Below are positions 34,846-43,828 of a DNA stretch of 64,000 nt, in pieces. The position numbers and the translations under genes are program-made. The notes under the pieces are model-generated. The model worked only from the letters and a program-made list of their open reading frames with translations. It was not told the DNA's origin and made no database searches. Position 1 is the first letter of the stretch. Each line of letters begins with the position of its first letter. The DNA is taken from the NCBI GenBank assembly GCA_023423695.1, contig JAFAFA010000126.1, positions 171,520 to 235,519 on the forward strand, given 5' to 3'. The stretch comes from Pseudomonadota bacterium. Lineage in GTDB: Bacteria > Pseudomonadota > Alphaproteobacteria > Azospirillales > Azospirillaceae.

Positions 34846-35535
34846 ATGAGTTCCACCCCGACCGTCATCCTCGTCCATGGCGCCTTCGCCGACGGCTCCT
34901 CCTGGGGCCGGGTGATCTCCCGCCTGCAGGCGGAGGGACTGGCAGCGGTCGCGGTGCAGAACCCGCTGGTCTCGCTCGACGACGATGTCGCCCATGTCCA
35001 GCGCGCCATCGACCGGACCAAGGGGCCGGTGCTGCTGGTCGGCCATTCCTGGGGCGGGGCCGTCATCACCCAGATCGGCGATCAGGAGCGGGTGAAGGGG
35101 CTGGTCTATGTCGCCGCCTTCGCCCCCGATGCCGGACAATCGCCGAACGACACGCTGAAGCCCTTCCCGCCCTCGGCCGGCCTGTCGGGCGTCTCGGTCG
35201 ACAAGGGCCGTTTCCTGACCCTGACGCCGGAGGGCATGGCCCGCAACTTCGCCCAGGATCTGGCACCGGAGGAAGCCGCGCTGCTGGCCGCGACCCAGGG
35301 ACCGGTGGCGGCCGCCTGCTTCGCCACCCGCGTCACGGCCGCCGCCTGGAAGGCCAAGCCCGCCTGGTACATCGTCGCCACGCAGGACCGCATGCTGCCG
35401 CCGGACTTCCTGCGCGCCACCGCCGCGCGCATCGGCGCCCACAGCGTGGAGGTCGAAAGCGGCCACGCCCCCCACCTGTCGCGCCCGGACGCGGTAGCGG
35501 CGGTGATTGTCGAGGCGGCGCGCGCGGCAGTCTAG
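34846..35535 (+). CDS. Alpha/beta hydrolase
   Basis: 229 aa, cytoplasmic. The alpha/beta hydrolase core is complete: oxyanion HGAFADGSSWG, nucleophile elbow GHSWGGA (Ser68), acid near ATQDRMLPPDF (Asp182) and catalytic His in SGHAPHLSRPD. The length and the YVAAFAPDAGQS segment match esterase-like members of the EstC/hydroxynitrile lyase-like subfamily. Substrate not predictable. Convergent with an AraC gene, overlapping its stop by 4 nt. Confidence 0.9.
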   Translation: MSSTPTVILVHGAFADGSSWGRVISRLQAEGLAAVAVQNPLVSLDDDVAHVQRAIDRTKGPVLLVGHSWGGAVITQIGDQERVKGLVYVAAFAPDAGQSPNDTLKPFPPSAGLSGVSVDKGRFLTLTPEGMARNFAQDLAPEEAALLAATQGPVAAACFATRVTAAAWKAKPAWYIVATQDRMLPPDFLRATAARIGAHSVEVESGHAPHLSRPDAVAAVIVEAARAAV

Positions 35536-36389
35536 GTTCTGTTCCGCAACGCCCCCGGCGTGGTGCCGCGGCGGCGGCGCAGGCTGCGGGTCAAGGCGGT
35601 CTGATCGGAGAATCCGACCGCCAACGCCACGTCCGCCAAGGGCAGATGGCCGTTGCGCAACAGCGCCTCCGCGCGGTCCAGCCGCAGGTCGGCCAGCCGG
35701 CGGGCCGGGGTGGTGCCGGTCTGCGCCCGGAAGCGTTCATGGAAGCGGCTGGGTGCCAGCCCGACCGCGGCGGCCAGTTCCGCCACCGTCAACGGTTCCT
35801 CGCACCGCTCCGCCATCAGGGCCAACGCCCGCTCCACCGGATCGTCCGACGTGGGCATCGCGGGACGGCGCGCTTCCAGAGCGCGCAGCAGCAGCCCGGC
35901 CGCATGATGCGCCAGCACCGGGTCGAGCGGCCGGTCGGCCGCCTCCGCCGCCAGATACCGCACCAGACCATCCAGCGCCGTGTCGATGGGGAAGAAGGCG
36001 TTGCAGGCATGCACTGCGGCCTCCGGCACCAGCCCGCCGGCCGGCACGTCCAGCACGACGAAGCGGTTGGTCCCGGCGCTGCGGAAGCTGTGCGGCATCC
36101 CATCCGCCACCAGAACGCCGCACCCGTCGCCCACCCGCCCGCGAGCCCCGGCGACCTCCATGTCGAGGGTCCCGGCGATGGGCAGGACGATCTGGTGATG
36201 CTCGTGCGCGTGCCGCCGCTCGAACCCGTCGTAGCTGCGGGTGCTGACGCTCGGCCGATGCGGGGACGCCACGCCGTCGGACTCCTGGGGATCGGATCGA
36301 AGCGGCCATGCTACGCCGTCGGCTTCCAGGCGTACAGGCACACGTACACTTCTCTCCACCGGAGAGCCGGTCAATTCCGGCCGGAGCAC
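35532..36389 (-). CDS. AraC family transcriptional regulator
   Basis: 285 aa. An N-terminal cupin sensor (about 50-130: HAHEHHQIVLPIAGTLDMEV, GVLVADGMPHSF) is followed by two HTH motifs at the C-terminus (LTVAELAAAVGLAPSRFHERFRAQTGTTPARRL and LADVALAVGFSDQTALTRSLRRRRGTTP). It is divergent from the DMT exporter gene 67 nt away. AraC proteins of this layout usually control the adjacent exporter, so regulation of that gene by its substrate is inferred. Confidence 0.93.
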   Translation of the reverse strand: MLRPELTGSPVERSVRVPVRLEADGVAWPLRSDPQESDGVASPHRPSVSTRSYDGFERRHAHEHHQIVLPIAGTLDMEVAGARGRVGDGCGVLVADGMPHSFRSAGTNRFVVLDVPAGGLVPEAAVHACNAFFPIDTALDGLVRYLAAEAADRPLDPVLAHHAAGLLLRALEARRPAMPTSDDPVERALALMAERCEEPLTVAELAAAVGLAPSRFHERFRAQTGTTPARRLADLRLDRAEALLRNGHLPLADVALAVGFSDQTALTRSLRRRRGTTPGALRNRT

Positions 36390-36456
36390 CGGTCAAGACA
36401 GCATGCTGTCCACCGGCTATGGTCGTCCGATCCGCGCCAACTGACCGATCCCGATC

Positions 36457-37410
36457 ATGCCCGCTCCGTCAGCCGCCACCGCCAGCCCCGCCCTGCCCGA
36501 CCGCCGGTCCGTCAACCGCGCCACCCTGGTCGGCTTCACCGCCATCCTGATGTGGGCGACGCTGGCCCCGCTGGCGACGCTGGCCTCGATGGTGCCGCCG
36601 TTCCAGCTGGTGGCGACCTCCTTCCTGCTGGCCTTCCTGGTCGGAAGCGGCTGGACGATGCTGCGCGGCGACAACCCCTTGCGCTATTTCCGCCAGCCGC
36701 CCGCCGCCTGGGCGCTGGGGGTGGGCGGGCTGTTCGGCTTCCACTTCCTCTATTTCATGGCGCTGCAGGCGGCGCCGCCGGTGGAAGCCAACCTGATCAA
36801 CTACCTGTGGCCGCTGCTGATCGTGCTGTTCTCAGCATTGCTGCCGGGGGAGCGGCTGCGGGCGTGGCATGTCGGCGGCGCCGTCGCCGGGCTGGCGGGC
36901 ACCGCGCTGCTGATCGCACGAGGCGGGAGCGGCGGCCTGGGGGGCGGGCTCTCCATCGATCCGGCGCATCTGCCGGGCTATGCCGCCGCCCTGGGCAGCG
37001 CCGTCACCTGGGCCGGCTATTCGGTGCTGCGCCGCCGGCTGGGTCAGATCGGCGAGGCGCCGACCGACGCCGTCAGCGCCTTCTGCCTCGCCACCGCGCT
37101 TCTGTCGCTGCTCTGCCATCTGGCGCTGGAGCGGACGGTGTGGCCGGAAACCCTTGCCGGCTGGGGAGCGATGATGATGCTGGGTCTGGGACCGGTGGGG
37201 GCGGCTTTCTTCGTCTGGGACCATGGCGTGCGCCACGGCGACATCCGGGCGCTGGGGGCGCTGTCCTATCTGGCGCCGCTGCTGTCCACCCTGCTGCTGG
37301 TCCTGTTCGGCCTCGCCGCCAATTCAGGCGTCATCTGGGTGTCCTGCGCCCTGATCGCCGGCGGCTCGCTGCTAGCGAGCAAGGACCTGCTGCGGCGGAA
37401 GTCTCCTTAA
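36457..37410 (+). CDS. EamA/DMT family exporter (YddG-like)
   Basis: 317 aa, ten membrane helices in two EamA repeats. The first repeat contains GFHFLYFMALQAAPPVEANLINYLWPLLIVLFSALLPGERL, which is close to the aromatic amino acid exporter YddG. The second has AALGSAVTWAGYSVLRRRLG and WDHGVRHGDIRALGALSYLAPLLSTLLLVLFG. It probably exports an amino acid or related metabolite. Divergent AraC gene upstream; its last 4 nt overlap the convergent NCS2 permease gene. Confidence 0.9.
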   Translation: MPAPSAATASPALPDRRSVNRATLVGFTAILMWATLAPLATLASMVPPFQLVATSFLLAFLVGSGWTMLRGDNPLRYFRQPPAAWALGVGGLFGFHFLYFMALQAAPPVEANLINYLWPLLIVLFSALLPGERLRAWHVGGAVAGLAGTALLIARGGSGGLGGGLSIDPAHLPGYAAALGSAVTWAGYSVLRRRLGQIGEAPTDAVSAFCLATALLSLLCHLALERTVWPETLAGWGAMMMLGLGPVGAAFFVWDHGVRHGDIRALGALSYLAPLLSTLLLVLFGLAANSGVIWVSCALIAGGSLLASKDLLRRKSP

Positions 37411-38774
37411 GCCTCCGCCCCCTGCGCCGCGGCGGCGACGTCGTGGCGGGCGCGCTCGCCGGTCGCCAGGCCGTTGAAGTACCAGTTCAGCGCCACCGCC
37501 GTCAGGGTGCCGAGCAGGATGCCGCTGTGCAGCAGCGGCGACAGGAAGGAAGGCATCTGCGAGAAGAACTTGTCCGACACCAGCGGGATCAGGCCGACGC
37601 CGACGCTGACCGCCACGACGATCAGGTTCTCGCGTCGGTTGGCGAAATCGACCTGGGACAGGATCCGCACGCCGGTCGCCGCCACCATGCCGAACATCAC
37701 CAGCCCGGCGCCGCCCAGCACGAAGGCCGGCACCGACGCCACCACATGCGCCAGCTTCGGCAGCAGCCCCAGCAGCAGCAGGATCAGGCCGCCCGCCGCG
37801 CAGACCCAGCGGCTGCGCACGCCGGTCACCCCGACCAGCCCGACATTCTGCGAGAAGGAGGTGTAGGGAAAGGTGTTGAAGACGCCGCCGATCAGCGTGC
37901 CCAGCCCGTCGGTGCGCAGGCCGCGGACCAGATCCTCCTGCGTCACCGGACGGCCGACCATGTCGCCGACGGCCAGGAACATGCCGGTCGACTCGATCAT
38001 CACCACGATCATCACCAGCGACATGGTCAGGATGGCGATGGGATCGAAGACCGGCAGGCCGAACTGGAAGGGCTGGACCGGCGCCATCCACGGCGCTTCG
38101 GCCAGACCGTTGAAGTCGACCATGCCCAGCGCCATCGCCAGCATCATCCCGGCCACCAGCCCCAGCAGCACCGCGACGTTGCGGACGAATCCGCGGCCGT
38201 GCTTCATCAGCGCCAGGATCGTCACCAGCACGAAGGCGGCGACGCCCAGGAAGGCCGGGTCGCCGAAGCGCGGATTGCCCACCCCGCCGCCGGCCCAGCC
38301 CACCCCGACCCGCATCAGCGAGATGCCGATGATGGCGATGACGCTGCCGGTCACCACCGGCGGGAACAGCGGCAAAAGCCGGCCGACCAGGGGTGCCGCC
38401 ACCATGGCGAAGATGCCGGACCCGATCACCGCGCCATAGATCCCCAGCAGGCCCAGCGACGGGTTAGCCGCCATCGCCACCATCGGCCCGACCGCGGCGA
38501 AGGTGACGCCCATCATGATCGGCAGCCGGATGCCGAATCGCCAGACCCCCACCGCCTGGATCAGCGTGACCACGCCGCAGGCGAACAGGTCGGCGTTGAT
38601 CAGCATGGCGATCTGGTCCTTGGGCAGCTTCAGCGCCCCGCCGATGATCAGCGGCACCGCGATGGCCCCGGCATACATCACCAGCACATGCTGCAGCCCC
38701 AGCGCCAGCAGCCGCCAGGGCGGCAGAAGCTCGTCGACGGGATGGGCCGCGGATTTCCCGGTGGCGCGTGTCAT
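37407..38774 (-). CDS. NCS2 family purine/uracil permease
   Basis: 455 aa from ATG 38772-38774; the long upstream frame is not supported. About 12-14 helices. NCS2 motifs: GLQHVLVMYAGAIAVPLIIGGAL near the N-terminus, the signature FSQNVGLVGVTGVRSRWV (residues near 315), and AVGDMVGRPVTQEDLVRGLRTDGLGTLIGGVFNTFPYT. The QNVGLVGVT and E/D residues in helix 8 (VMIESTGMFLAVG) fit the xanthine/urate branch. It imports purine bases with H+ or Na+, which would feed guaD and puuD encoded 12 kb away. Confidence 0.93.
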   Translation of the reverse strand: MTRATGKSAAHPVDELLPPWRLLALGLQHVLVMYAGAIAVPLIIGGALKLPKDQIAMLINADLFACGVVTLIQAVGVWRFGIRLPIMMGVTFAAVGPMVAMAANPSLGLLGIYGAVIGSGIFAMVAAPLVGRLLPLFPPVVTGSVIAIIGISLMRVGVGWAGGGVGNPRFGDPAFLGVAAFVLVTILALMKHGRGFVRNVAVLLGLVAGMMLAMALGMVDFNGLAEAPWMAPVQPFQFGLPVFDPIAILTMSLVMIVVMIESTGMFLAVGDMVGRPVTQEDLVRGLRTDGLGTLIGGVFNTFPYTSFSQNVGLVGVTGVRSRWVCAAGGLILLLLGLLPKLAHVVASVPAFVLGGAGLVMFGMVAATGVRILSQVDFANRRENLIVVAVSVGVGLIPLVSDKFFSQMPSFLSPLLHSGILLGTLTAVALNWYFNGLATGERARHDVAAAAQGAEA

Positions 38775-39041
38775 GGCGCATGCCTCGCTGTCCTGTGATG
38801 ACGCGATGCGATGCATGGGCCATGCCGGATCGCCGCACGGCGTTCTGCGTGGCGGACGCAGCGCGGCATGCACAAGGCGTAGGCATATCCAGGCGGAGCC
38901 TGCCCGTGCAGGTGGCAAATCCCGCGCGGTTTTTTGCCGCGCCGGGTGGTGGTCGCAACGAGGGCTGCGGTATTCTTTAACGATCCGCGGGTACAGTCGC
39001 TGTCGCCTACCCCTTTCGCGCAACCCGAACAGAGCGTCGCG

Positions 39042-39380
39042 ATGAGCAAGTCGATCGAGGGTGTATCCAACTGGATGCACATGTTCCGCTGGATCGTGAA
39101 GCTGATCCGCGACGAATACGGGGTGGACGAAGCTCTGCTGACCCGGAATGCGACGCTGGAGACCGACATCCAGCTGTCGATCGATCAGGTCGAACAGGTT
39201 CTGGAATACATCTCCGAGAGCTTCGGCATCCGTTTCCCCGAAGGGACGCTGGACGAGCTGGTGAAGCTGGAGGAGCTTTGCCTGTTGGCGAGCTGGATCA
39301 AGGGTTATTACAAGCGCCCCGAATTCATCTCCGACGAGTTCGAGGGCCGCTGCCGCAGCATCAACGAGATTGCCGCCTGA
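39042..39380 (+). CDS. Acyl-carrier-protein-like (DUF1493-type) small protein
   Basis: 112 aa from ATG 39042. The core ALLTRNATLETDIQLSIDQVEQVLEYISESFGIRFPE has the helix pattern of acyl carrier proteins, closest to the DUF1493 type, but the usual D-S-L phosphopantetheine site is replaced by D-I-Q-L-S. The Ser is shifted, so it may not be modified. C-terminal LVKLEELCLLASWIKGYYKRPEF is family-like. Its stop is one base before the ATG of a beta-glucosidase gene, so the two are probably co-translated. The partner of such a protein is unknown. Confidence 0.7.
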   Translation: MSKSIEGVSNWMHMFRWIVKLIRDEYGVDEALLTRNATLETDIQLSIDQVEQVLEYISESFGIRFPEGTLDELVKLEELCLLASWIKGYYKRPEFISDEFEGRCRSINEIAA

Positions 39381-39381
39381 A

Positions 39382-40728
39382 ATGACCGACCCGACCTCTC
39401 CCTATCCGCCCGGCCCCTATCCGCCCGGCTTCGTCTGGGGCGTCTCCACTTCCGCCTACCAGATCGAAGGCGCGGCGGCCGAGGACGGGCGCGGCACCAG
39501 CATCTGGGACGTCCGCTGCCGCACCCAGGGCGGGGTGGTGAACGGCGACACCGGCGACGTGGCCTGCGACCATTACCACCGCATGCCGGAGGATGTGGCG
39601 CTGATGAAGGGGCTGGGCGTCGACGCCTACCGCTTCTCGGTGTCCTGGCCGCGGGTGCTGCCGCGCGGTCGGGGCGCGGTGAACGAGGCCGGGCTGGACT
39701 TCTACGACCGCTTGATCGACCGGCTGCTGGAGGCGGGGATCGAGCCCTGGCTGTGCCTCTATCACTGGGATTTGCCGCAGGCCTTGCAGGACATGGGCGG
39801 TTGGTCCAGCCGCGACTGCGCCGGCTGGTACGCCGACTACGCCGCGCTCTGCGCGCTGCGCTACGGCGACCGGGTGAAACGCTGGATCACCTTCAACGAA
39901 TTCTCGGTCTTCACCCTGTTCGGCTACGCGATTCCCTGGGCGGCGCCGGGGATCGTCGACCGGGCTCAGCATCTGCGCGCCATCCACCACGTCAACCTCG
40001 CCCATGGCGCCGGAGTCGATGTGCTGCGCGATCTGGTGCCCGGCGCCTCCATCGGCGCGATCCACAACCGGCAGGTCGTGATCCCCGAGACCGATACGCC
40101 GGAAAACCGTGCCGCCGCCTCGCTGCTGGACGAGCATTGGAACCTCGTCTTCTGCGACCCGCAGATCCTCGGCCATTATCCGCCGCAGACCGCCGCCGCC
40201 ATCGAACCCTATGTGCAGGCCGGCGACATGGCGCGCATTGCCCGGCCGGTGGACTGGTTCGGACTGAACCATTACGGCCCGATCTTCGCCAAGGCCGATC
40301 CGTCCCGGACCTGGGGTTACGGCTGGGGCGACGCGCCGCCCGATTCGCCGACCCATGGCGTCGGCTGGGCGATCTTCCCGGACGCCTTCCGGGACGAACT
40401 GCTGACAATCCAGCGCCGCTACCGCCTGCCCATCGTGGTGACGGAGAACGGTTGCGGCGGCAGCGACACCGTCAGTCCTGACGGCGCCGTCCACGACCCC
40501 CACCGCATCAACTACCTGACCATCTACAATGCCGCGATGCGCGACGCGATGGCCCAGGGAGCCGACGTGCGCGGCTATTTCGTCTGGTCGCTGCTGGACA
40601 ATTTCGAATGGGGCAGCGGCTATGGCCAACGCTTCGGCATCGTCCATGTCGACTTCCAGACCCTGGCCCGCACGCCGAAGGACTCGGCGCGCTGGTATGC
40701 CGAGCTGATCCGGTCGGCGAAGGCTTAA
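39382..40728 (+). CDS. GH1 family beta-glucosidase
   Basis: 448 aa from MTDPTSPYPPGPYPPGFVWG, with no signal peptide, so cytoplasmic. GH1 barrel with the usual start FVWGVSTSAYQIEGAAAEDGRGTSIWD, acid/base Glu173 (TFNEF), nucleophile Glu355 (VVTENG) and the aglycone segment WSLLDNFEWGSGYGQRFGIVHVD. It hydrolyses beta-glucosides or related disaccharides. It has a short duplicated YPPG at the N-terminus. It directly follows an acyl-carrier-like gene and convergently overlaps hutD by 4 nt. No dedicated sugar transporter is adjacent. Confidence 0.95.
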   Translation: MTDPTSPYPPGPYPPGFVWGVSTSAYQIEGAAAEDGRGTSIWDVRCRTQGGVVNGDTGDVACDHYHRMPEDVALMKGLGVDAYRFSVSWPRVLPRGRGAVNEAGLDFYDRLIDRLLEAGIEPWLCLYHWDLPQALQDMGGWSSRDCAGWYADYAALCALRYGDRVKRWITFNEFSVFTLFGYAIPWAAPGIVDRAQHLRAIHHVNLAHGAGVDVLRDLVPGASIGAIHNRQVVIPETDTPENRAAASLLDEHWNLVFCDPQILGHYPPQTAAAIEPYVQAGDMARIARPVDWFGLNHYGPIFAKADPSRTWGYGWGDAPPDSPTHGVGWAIFPDAFRDELLTIQRRYRLPIVVTENGCGGSDTVSPDGAVHDPHRINYLTIYNAAMRDAMAQGADVRGYFVWSLLDNFEWGSGYGQRFGIVHVDFQTLARTPKDSARWYAELIRSAKA

Positions 40729-41297
40729 CGCCGCCGCACCTCGGTGCACACCCCCTCTGCCCCGTCCGGCACCTCCACCCGTGCGGTGCCATCGCGCAGG
40801 AGCAGGCTGTTCCCCTCGGGAAGCGACAGGGGCTCTCCGCCATCGGGGGTGACGGTCACGGTTCCGGCAAGGGCGTGGACCAGAACCACATCGCCACCGG
40901 CGCGATAGGCGGCCGGCCCCGCAAGCAGGGTGAGGGCGCCGGTGGCCGACGCGCGGTCGAGCATCAGATTCACGTCGCGGATCGGGCCGGCGGTCGGCTC
41001 GCACCACACCGTCGCCTCGCCGGGAAAGGCGAAGGCGGGGTCCAGACGGTGCCGTTCGACCGGCGGGGCGCCATCGACGGACAGGCGCATACCATCGCCC
41101 TCCACCACGGCGATCAGCCGGTCATAGCCGGGAAAGGCCGAAAAAGGACCGGGCTCGACGACGTCGGCAATGCTGACCCGCCAGACGAACCGGCCGTTGG
41201 AGGTCGGCTCCACCGCCAGTTCGGTGGTGACGCCGCCGCCATTCTTCCAGGGAACGCGGCGGTGATCGGCAGGGGTCAGGAGGGCAACGGTGGGCAA
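40725..41297 (-). CDS. hutD: HutD/Ves family protein
   Basis: 190 aa, double cupin without obvious metal triad. Family signatures: VPWKNGGGVTTELAVEP at the start, WRVSIADVVEPGPFSAFPGYDRLIAVVEGDGMRL, and VNLMLDRASATG. HutD proteins occur with histidine utilisation genes and are thought to limit pathway flux; here no hut gene is adjacent, so the link to histidine is by family only. Confidence 0.9.
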   Translation of the reverse strand: MPTVALLTPADHRRVPWKNGGGVTTELAVEPTSNGRFVWRVSIADVVEPGPFSAFPGYDRLIAVVEGDGMRLSVDGAPPVERHRLDPAFAFPGEATVWCEPTAGPIRDVNLMLDRASATGALTLLAGPAAYRAGGDVVLVHALAGTVTVTPDGGEPLSLPEGNSLLLRDGTARVEVPDGAEGVCTEVRRR

Positions 41298-41369
41298 GGT
41301 CGGGCTCCGGCACGGATGAACTCCGCACCGTCATAGCACAGCCGGTGCCGATGCCTCAGACGAAGAGCC

Positions 41370-42068
41370 TCAGACGAAGAGGTTGAAGCTGCCCATCAGC
41401 TTCTGCGTTCCGGTCTGGCCGGTGGGAATCGAGTTCAGGCTGCCGATGGCGCTGTTCAGCCCGTCCAGCGTCGCCTGCTGCCCCGTGGTCAGCGCAAAGC
41501 CGGTGTCGCCCTTGGCTGGCGCCTTGGCCACGGTGTCGTAGTCCTTGCTGTAGTTCCCCATCACCAGCTGCATGGCGTAGTTCTTGGGATCCTTGTCGGA
41601 CTGGCCCTTGTCGCGGGTCACGCGCAGGGTGTAGTCGCCCTTGTCGACCGTCAGGTTGCCGGCCTGCAGCTTCTTGAAGGAGTCGTAATTGTCGCCGGAC
41701 TTGGGGTCGCTGTCGGCCATCACCCGGCCCAGCCGGTTCATAAGCTGGACGCGCACGCCGTCGTCGCCGACCTGACCCATGGTCATCTCACCCTTGGTGG
41801 TGACCTTGAACTTGAAGAAATCGACCTTGTCGTTCGCCGTCAGCGTGCTGGCGACATTCAGGCGGGTGGTGTTCTTGGCGAGCACGCCGATGTCCGTGGC
41901 GCCGGCCGTGGAGGTCAGCGCCGACTTCCTGACCGTCTTGGAATATTCCTGTACGTCGCCGACGGCTTGGTTGCTCTGCGACTTCTTGATGGCCTCGACC
42001 GCGTTCTTGATCGACGCGTTGAGGCCGGACACCATAGAGCTGACGCTTGAGAGAGCATCATCCGCCAT
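41370..42068 (-). CDS. PPC-like domain protein, hypothetical
   Basis: 232 aa, no signal peptide. The middle (about residues 70-175) has the beta-sandwich pattern of the bacterial pre-peptidase C-terminal domain: LNVASTLTANDKVDFFKFKVTTKG, then GVRVQLMNRLGRVMADSDP, then LTVDKGDYTLRVTRDKG and YAMQLVMG. The N-terminal 60 residues are helical and Ser-rich, and the C-terminal tail is Gly/Thr/Gln-rich. It is not attached to a protease, so it is probably a structural or binding protein, possibly exported by a C-terminal signal. The gene is monocistronic, with an AT-richer upstream region. Confidence 0.65.
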   Translation of the reverse strand: MADDALSSVSSMVSGLNASIKNAVEAIKKSQSNQAVGDVQEYSKTVRKSALTSTAGATDIGVLAKNTTRLNVASTLTANDKVDFFKFKVTTKGEMTMGQVGDDGVRVQLMNRLGRVMADSDPKSGDNYDSFKKLQAGNLTVDKGDYTLRVTRDKGQSDKDPKNYAMQLVMGNYSKDYDTVAKAPAKGDTGFALTTGQQATLDGLNSAIGSLNSIPTGQTGTQKLMGSFNLFV

Positions 42069-42754
42069 GATCCGTCATCCTTCTTCCGATCCGACCAACA
42101 CGCCCAAACCCGGGCGCCGATTTAATACGCCCGAATTCGAACGCCGCCGAGAGGTACCCACAAGGGTGCGGCCGGCTGCGCCGCTACCCGGACACGTCTG
42201 CCCTAAGGGAGTATACGACAACAGCCGGCGGAACACAGGCAGGATTCGTGTTTTTTTTGGTCCAAAGCTCGGATATGGGGCCTGCACGCCACCGGCGAAG
42301 GCCCAATCCAGGCTCAGGATCGTGGCTTTCCCTCCATTTGCGGGTTCGGTGCGGAGCGTACAGCGGCGGCAGCGGTCAGCGCCGTCGACTGCGGGGCCGA
42401 CTCGGAAGCTGCCGGCTCGTCGGCCGGGTGGCAATGGGGCGGCTGGGTGGGGCCGGTGACGACATCGAAATCGAACATGACAACCTCTCTTGCGGATGAG
42501 GAGGCCGCCCGGATCGCCCGTGTTCGGATTTTGAGGATGTGCAGCCCGTCAAGGGCCGGTGGTCACAAACGCGAAAGCCGCCGCGGGTCGGTCCGGGCGG
42601 CTTCGGGAATGAGCGACAGATGCGCGTTCCTAGGCCGCCGGACGAAACCAGCGGCCAAAATATCGGGAGCGTCCGGAGGACACGATGGAAAGCGCCTGTT
42701 GCATGACGACGACCATAACGCGCGGCCGCCGCCCTGCCAAGCGGCATTTTCCCC
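42069..42754. other. Long intergenic region with a possible small ORF
   Basis: 686 nt between the PPC-like gene and the YihY gene. It contains an 8-nt T run at 42252-42259, a hairpin made of AAGCCGCC (from about 42580) and GGGCGGCTT (to about 42603), and one small frame described separately. Longer frames on both strands have poor codon use. The left part should hold the promoter of the PPC-like gene. Confidence 0.4.
42314..42478 (-). CDS. Possible small protein
   Basis: 54 aa, beginning MFDFDVVTGPTQPPHCHPADEPAASE; not recognised. AAGAGAGG lies 6 nt before the ATG, and a TTGACG with AT-rich sequence 14-17 nt downstream lies further upstream, giving a plausible promoter. The peptide is Pro/Ala-rich with one Cys-His pair. 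It is below the length at which chance frames can be excluded in DNA this GC-rich. Confidence 0.25.
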   Translation of the reverse strand: MFDFDVVTGPTQPPHCHPADEPAASESAPQSTALTAAAAVRSAPNPQMEGKPRS

Positions 42755-43816
42755 TTAGCTTGCCTTGCGTTCGCCCACCGTGTCGGCGACATAGGCGTCG
42801 CGCTGCCCCAGCGGCCGGGAGGGCTGGCCATCCCGGTCGGTGGTATCGCGGGCGGTCTGGTGCTCGATCTCCGCGTTCAGCTCGGCCCCCAGCAGCACGA
42901 CGTAGGAGGTGAGGTTGAACCACAGCAGCAGCACCACGACGGCGCCGACCGACCCGTAGGTCTCGTTGTAGCTGCCGAAATTCGATACGTAGACGGAAAA
43001 GCCTAGCGATCCCAGCAGCCAGACCACGGTCGCCACCGCCGACCCCCAGGTGACCCAGCGCCATTGCGGCTCCCGCCGGTCGGGGGCGTAGCGGTAGAAG
43101 ACGGCAAGCCCCAGCATGATCGCCACCGCCAGGATCGGCCAACGGGCGAGGCTGGCGATCCAGCCGATGGGGGTGTCCTTCAGCCCGACGATGTTGATAG
43201 CGGCCGGCACCGCGACGATCATCACCATGGCGACGATGACGAACAGCAGGCCGGCCACCGTCAGGCCCATCGACAGCATCGCCAGCTTGATGAAGCTCCG
43301 CGTTTCCTTCTCGCCATAGGCGATGTTGAGTGCCGTCACCAGCGAGTTGGTGCCGCGCGACGCGCTCCACAGGGTCAGCAGCAGGCCGAAGATCAGGCCG
43401 AAGCCCAGCCCCTGCGACGGGGCGGTCGCCACCTTGCGGGCCTGGTCGCTGACGATGGACAAGGCTTCCGGCGGCAGCAGCCCGCCCATCTGGCTCAACT
43501 GGTTCTCGATCATCGCCGGGTCGGCGACGAGGCCGTAGATGGAAACCAGTGCCGCGATGGCCGGGAAGATGGCGAGCAGCCCGTAATAGGCGACGCCCGC
43601 GGCCAGCATCGACACGTTGTCCTTGCTCTGCTCGTCCCAAACCCGCAGCAGGATGTCCTTCCATCCCTTCTTCGGAATGTCGGACGGGGTTTCCGCCGAC
43701 CGCCCGCGCCCGTCGCGGGCGCCGCCGCGCGCATCGTTGGCGGCGCGCCCGGCCGCATGGCGCCCGTTCACACGGTTCCGGTGCTCATAGTAATGGCGGC
43801 GGCTCAACCCCAGCAT
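42755..43816 (-). CDS. YihY/BrkB family membrane protein
   Basis: 353 aa. A charged N-terminus of about 45 residues, then six membrane helices. Family motifs: GWKDILLRVWDEQSKDNVSMLAAGVAYYGLLAIFPAIAALVSIYGL, LTLWSASRGTNSLVTALNIAYGE, VGAVVVLLLWFNLTSYVVLLGAELNAEIEHQT. Once annotated as RNase BN, the family is now regarded as an inner-membrane protein of unknown transport or structural role. The acidic/Arg-rich tail (TARDTTDRDGQ) is common in alphaproteobacterial members. It follows the DUF3618 gene by 12 nt, so the two form an operon. Confidence 0.92.
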   Translation of the reverse strand: MLGLSRRHYYEHRNRVNGRHAAGRAANDARGGARDGRGRSAETPSDIPKKGWKDILLRVWDEQSKDNVSMLAAGVAYYGLLAIFPAIAALVSIYGLVADPAMIENQLSQMGGLLPPEALSIVSDQARKVATAPSQGLGFGLIFGLLLTLWSASRGTNSLVTALNIAYGEKETRSFIKLAMLSMGLTVAGLLFVIVAMVMIVAVPAAINIVGLKDTPIGWIASLARWPILAVAIMLGLAVFYRYAPDRREPQWRWVTWGSAVATVVWLLGSLGFSVYVSNFGSYNETYGSVGAVVVLLLWFNLTSYVVLLGAELNAEIEHQTARDTTDRDGQPSRPLGQRDAYVADTVGERKAS

Positions 43817-43828
43817 GATCCGCCCTCC

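Noticed and set aside
35646..38798. 1050-codon open frame on the plus strand
   Set aside because: It is antisense to an AraC gene and an NCS2 permease gene and passes over the DMT exporter in another frame. Composition is Arg/His/Gln/Gly low complexity, typical of shadow frames in high-GC DNA.
42075..42831. 119- and 151-codon minus-strand frames in the gap before the YihY gene
   Set aside because: Arg/Ser/Pro-rich, no ribosome site, and codon third positions do not match neighbouring genes; the second overlaps the end of the YihY gene.
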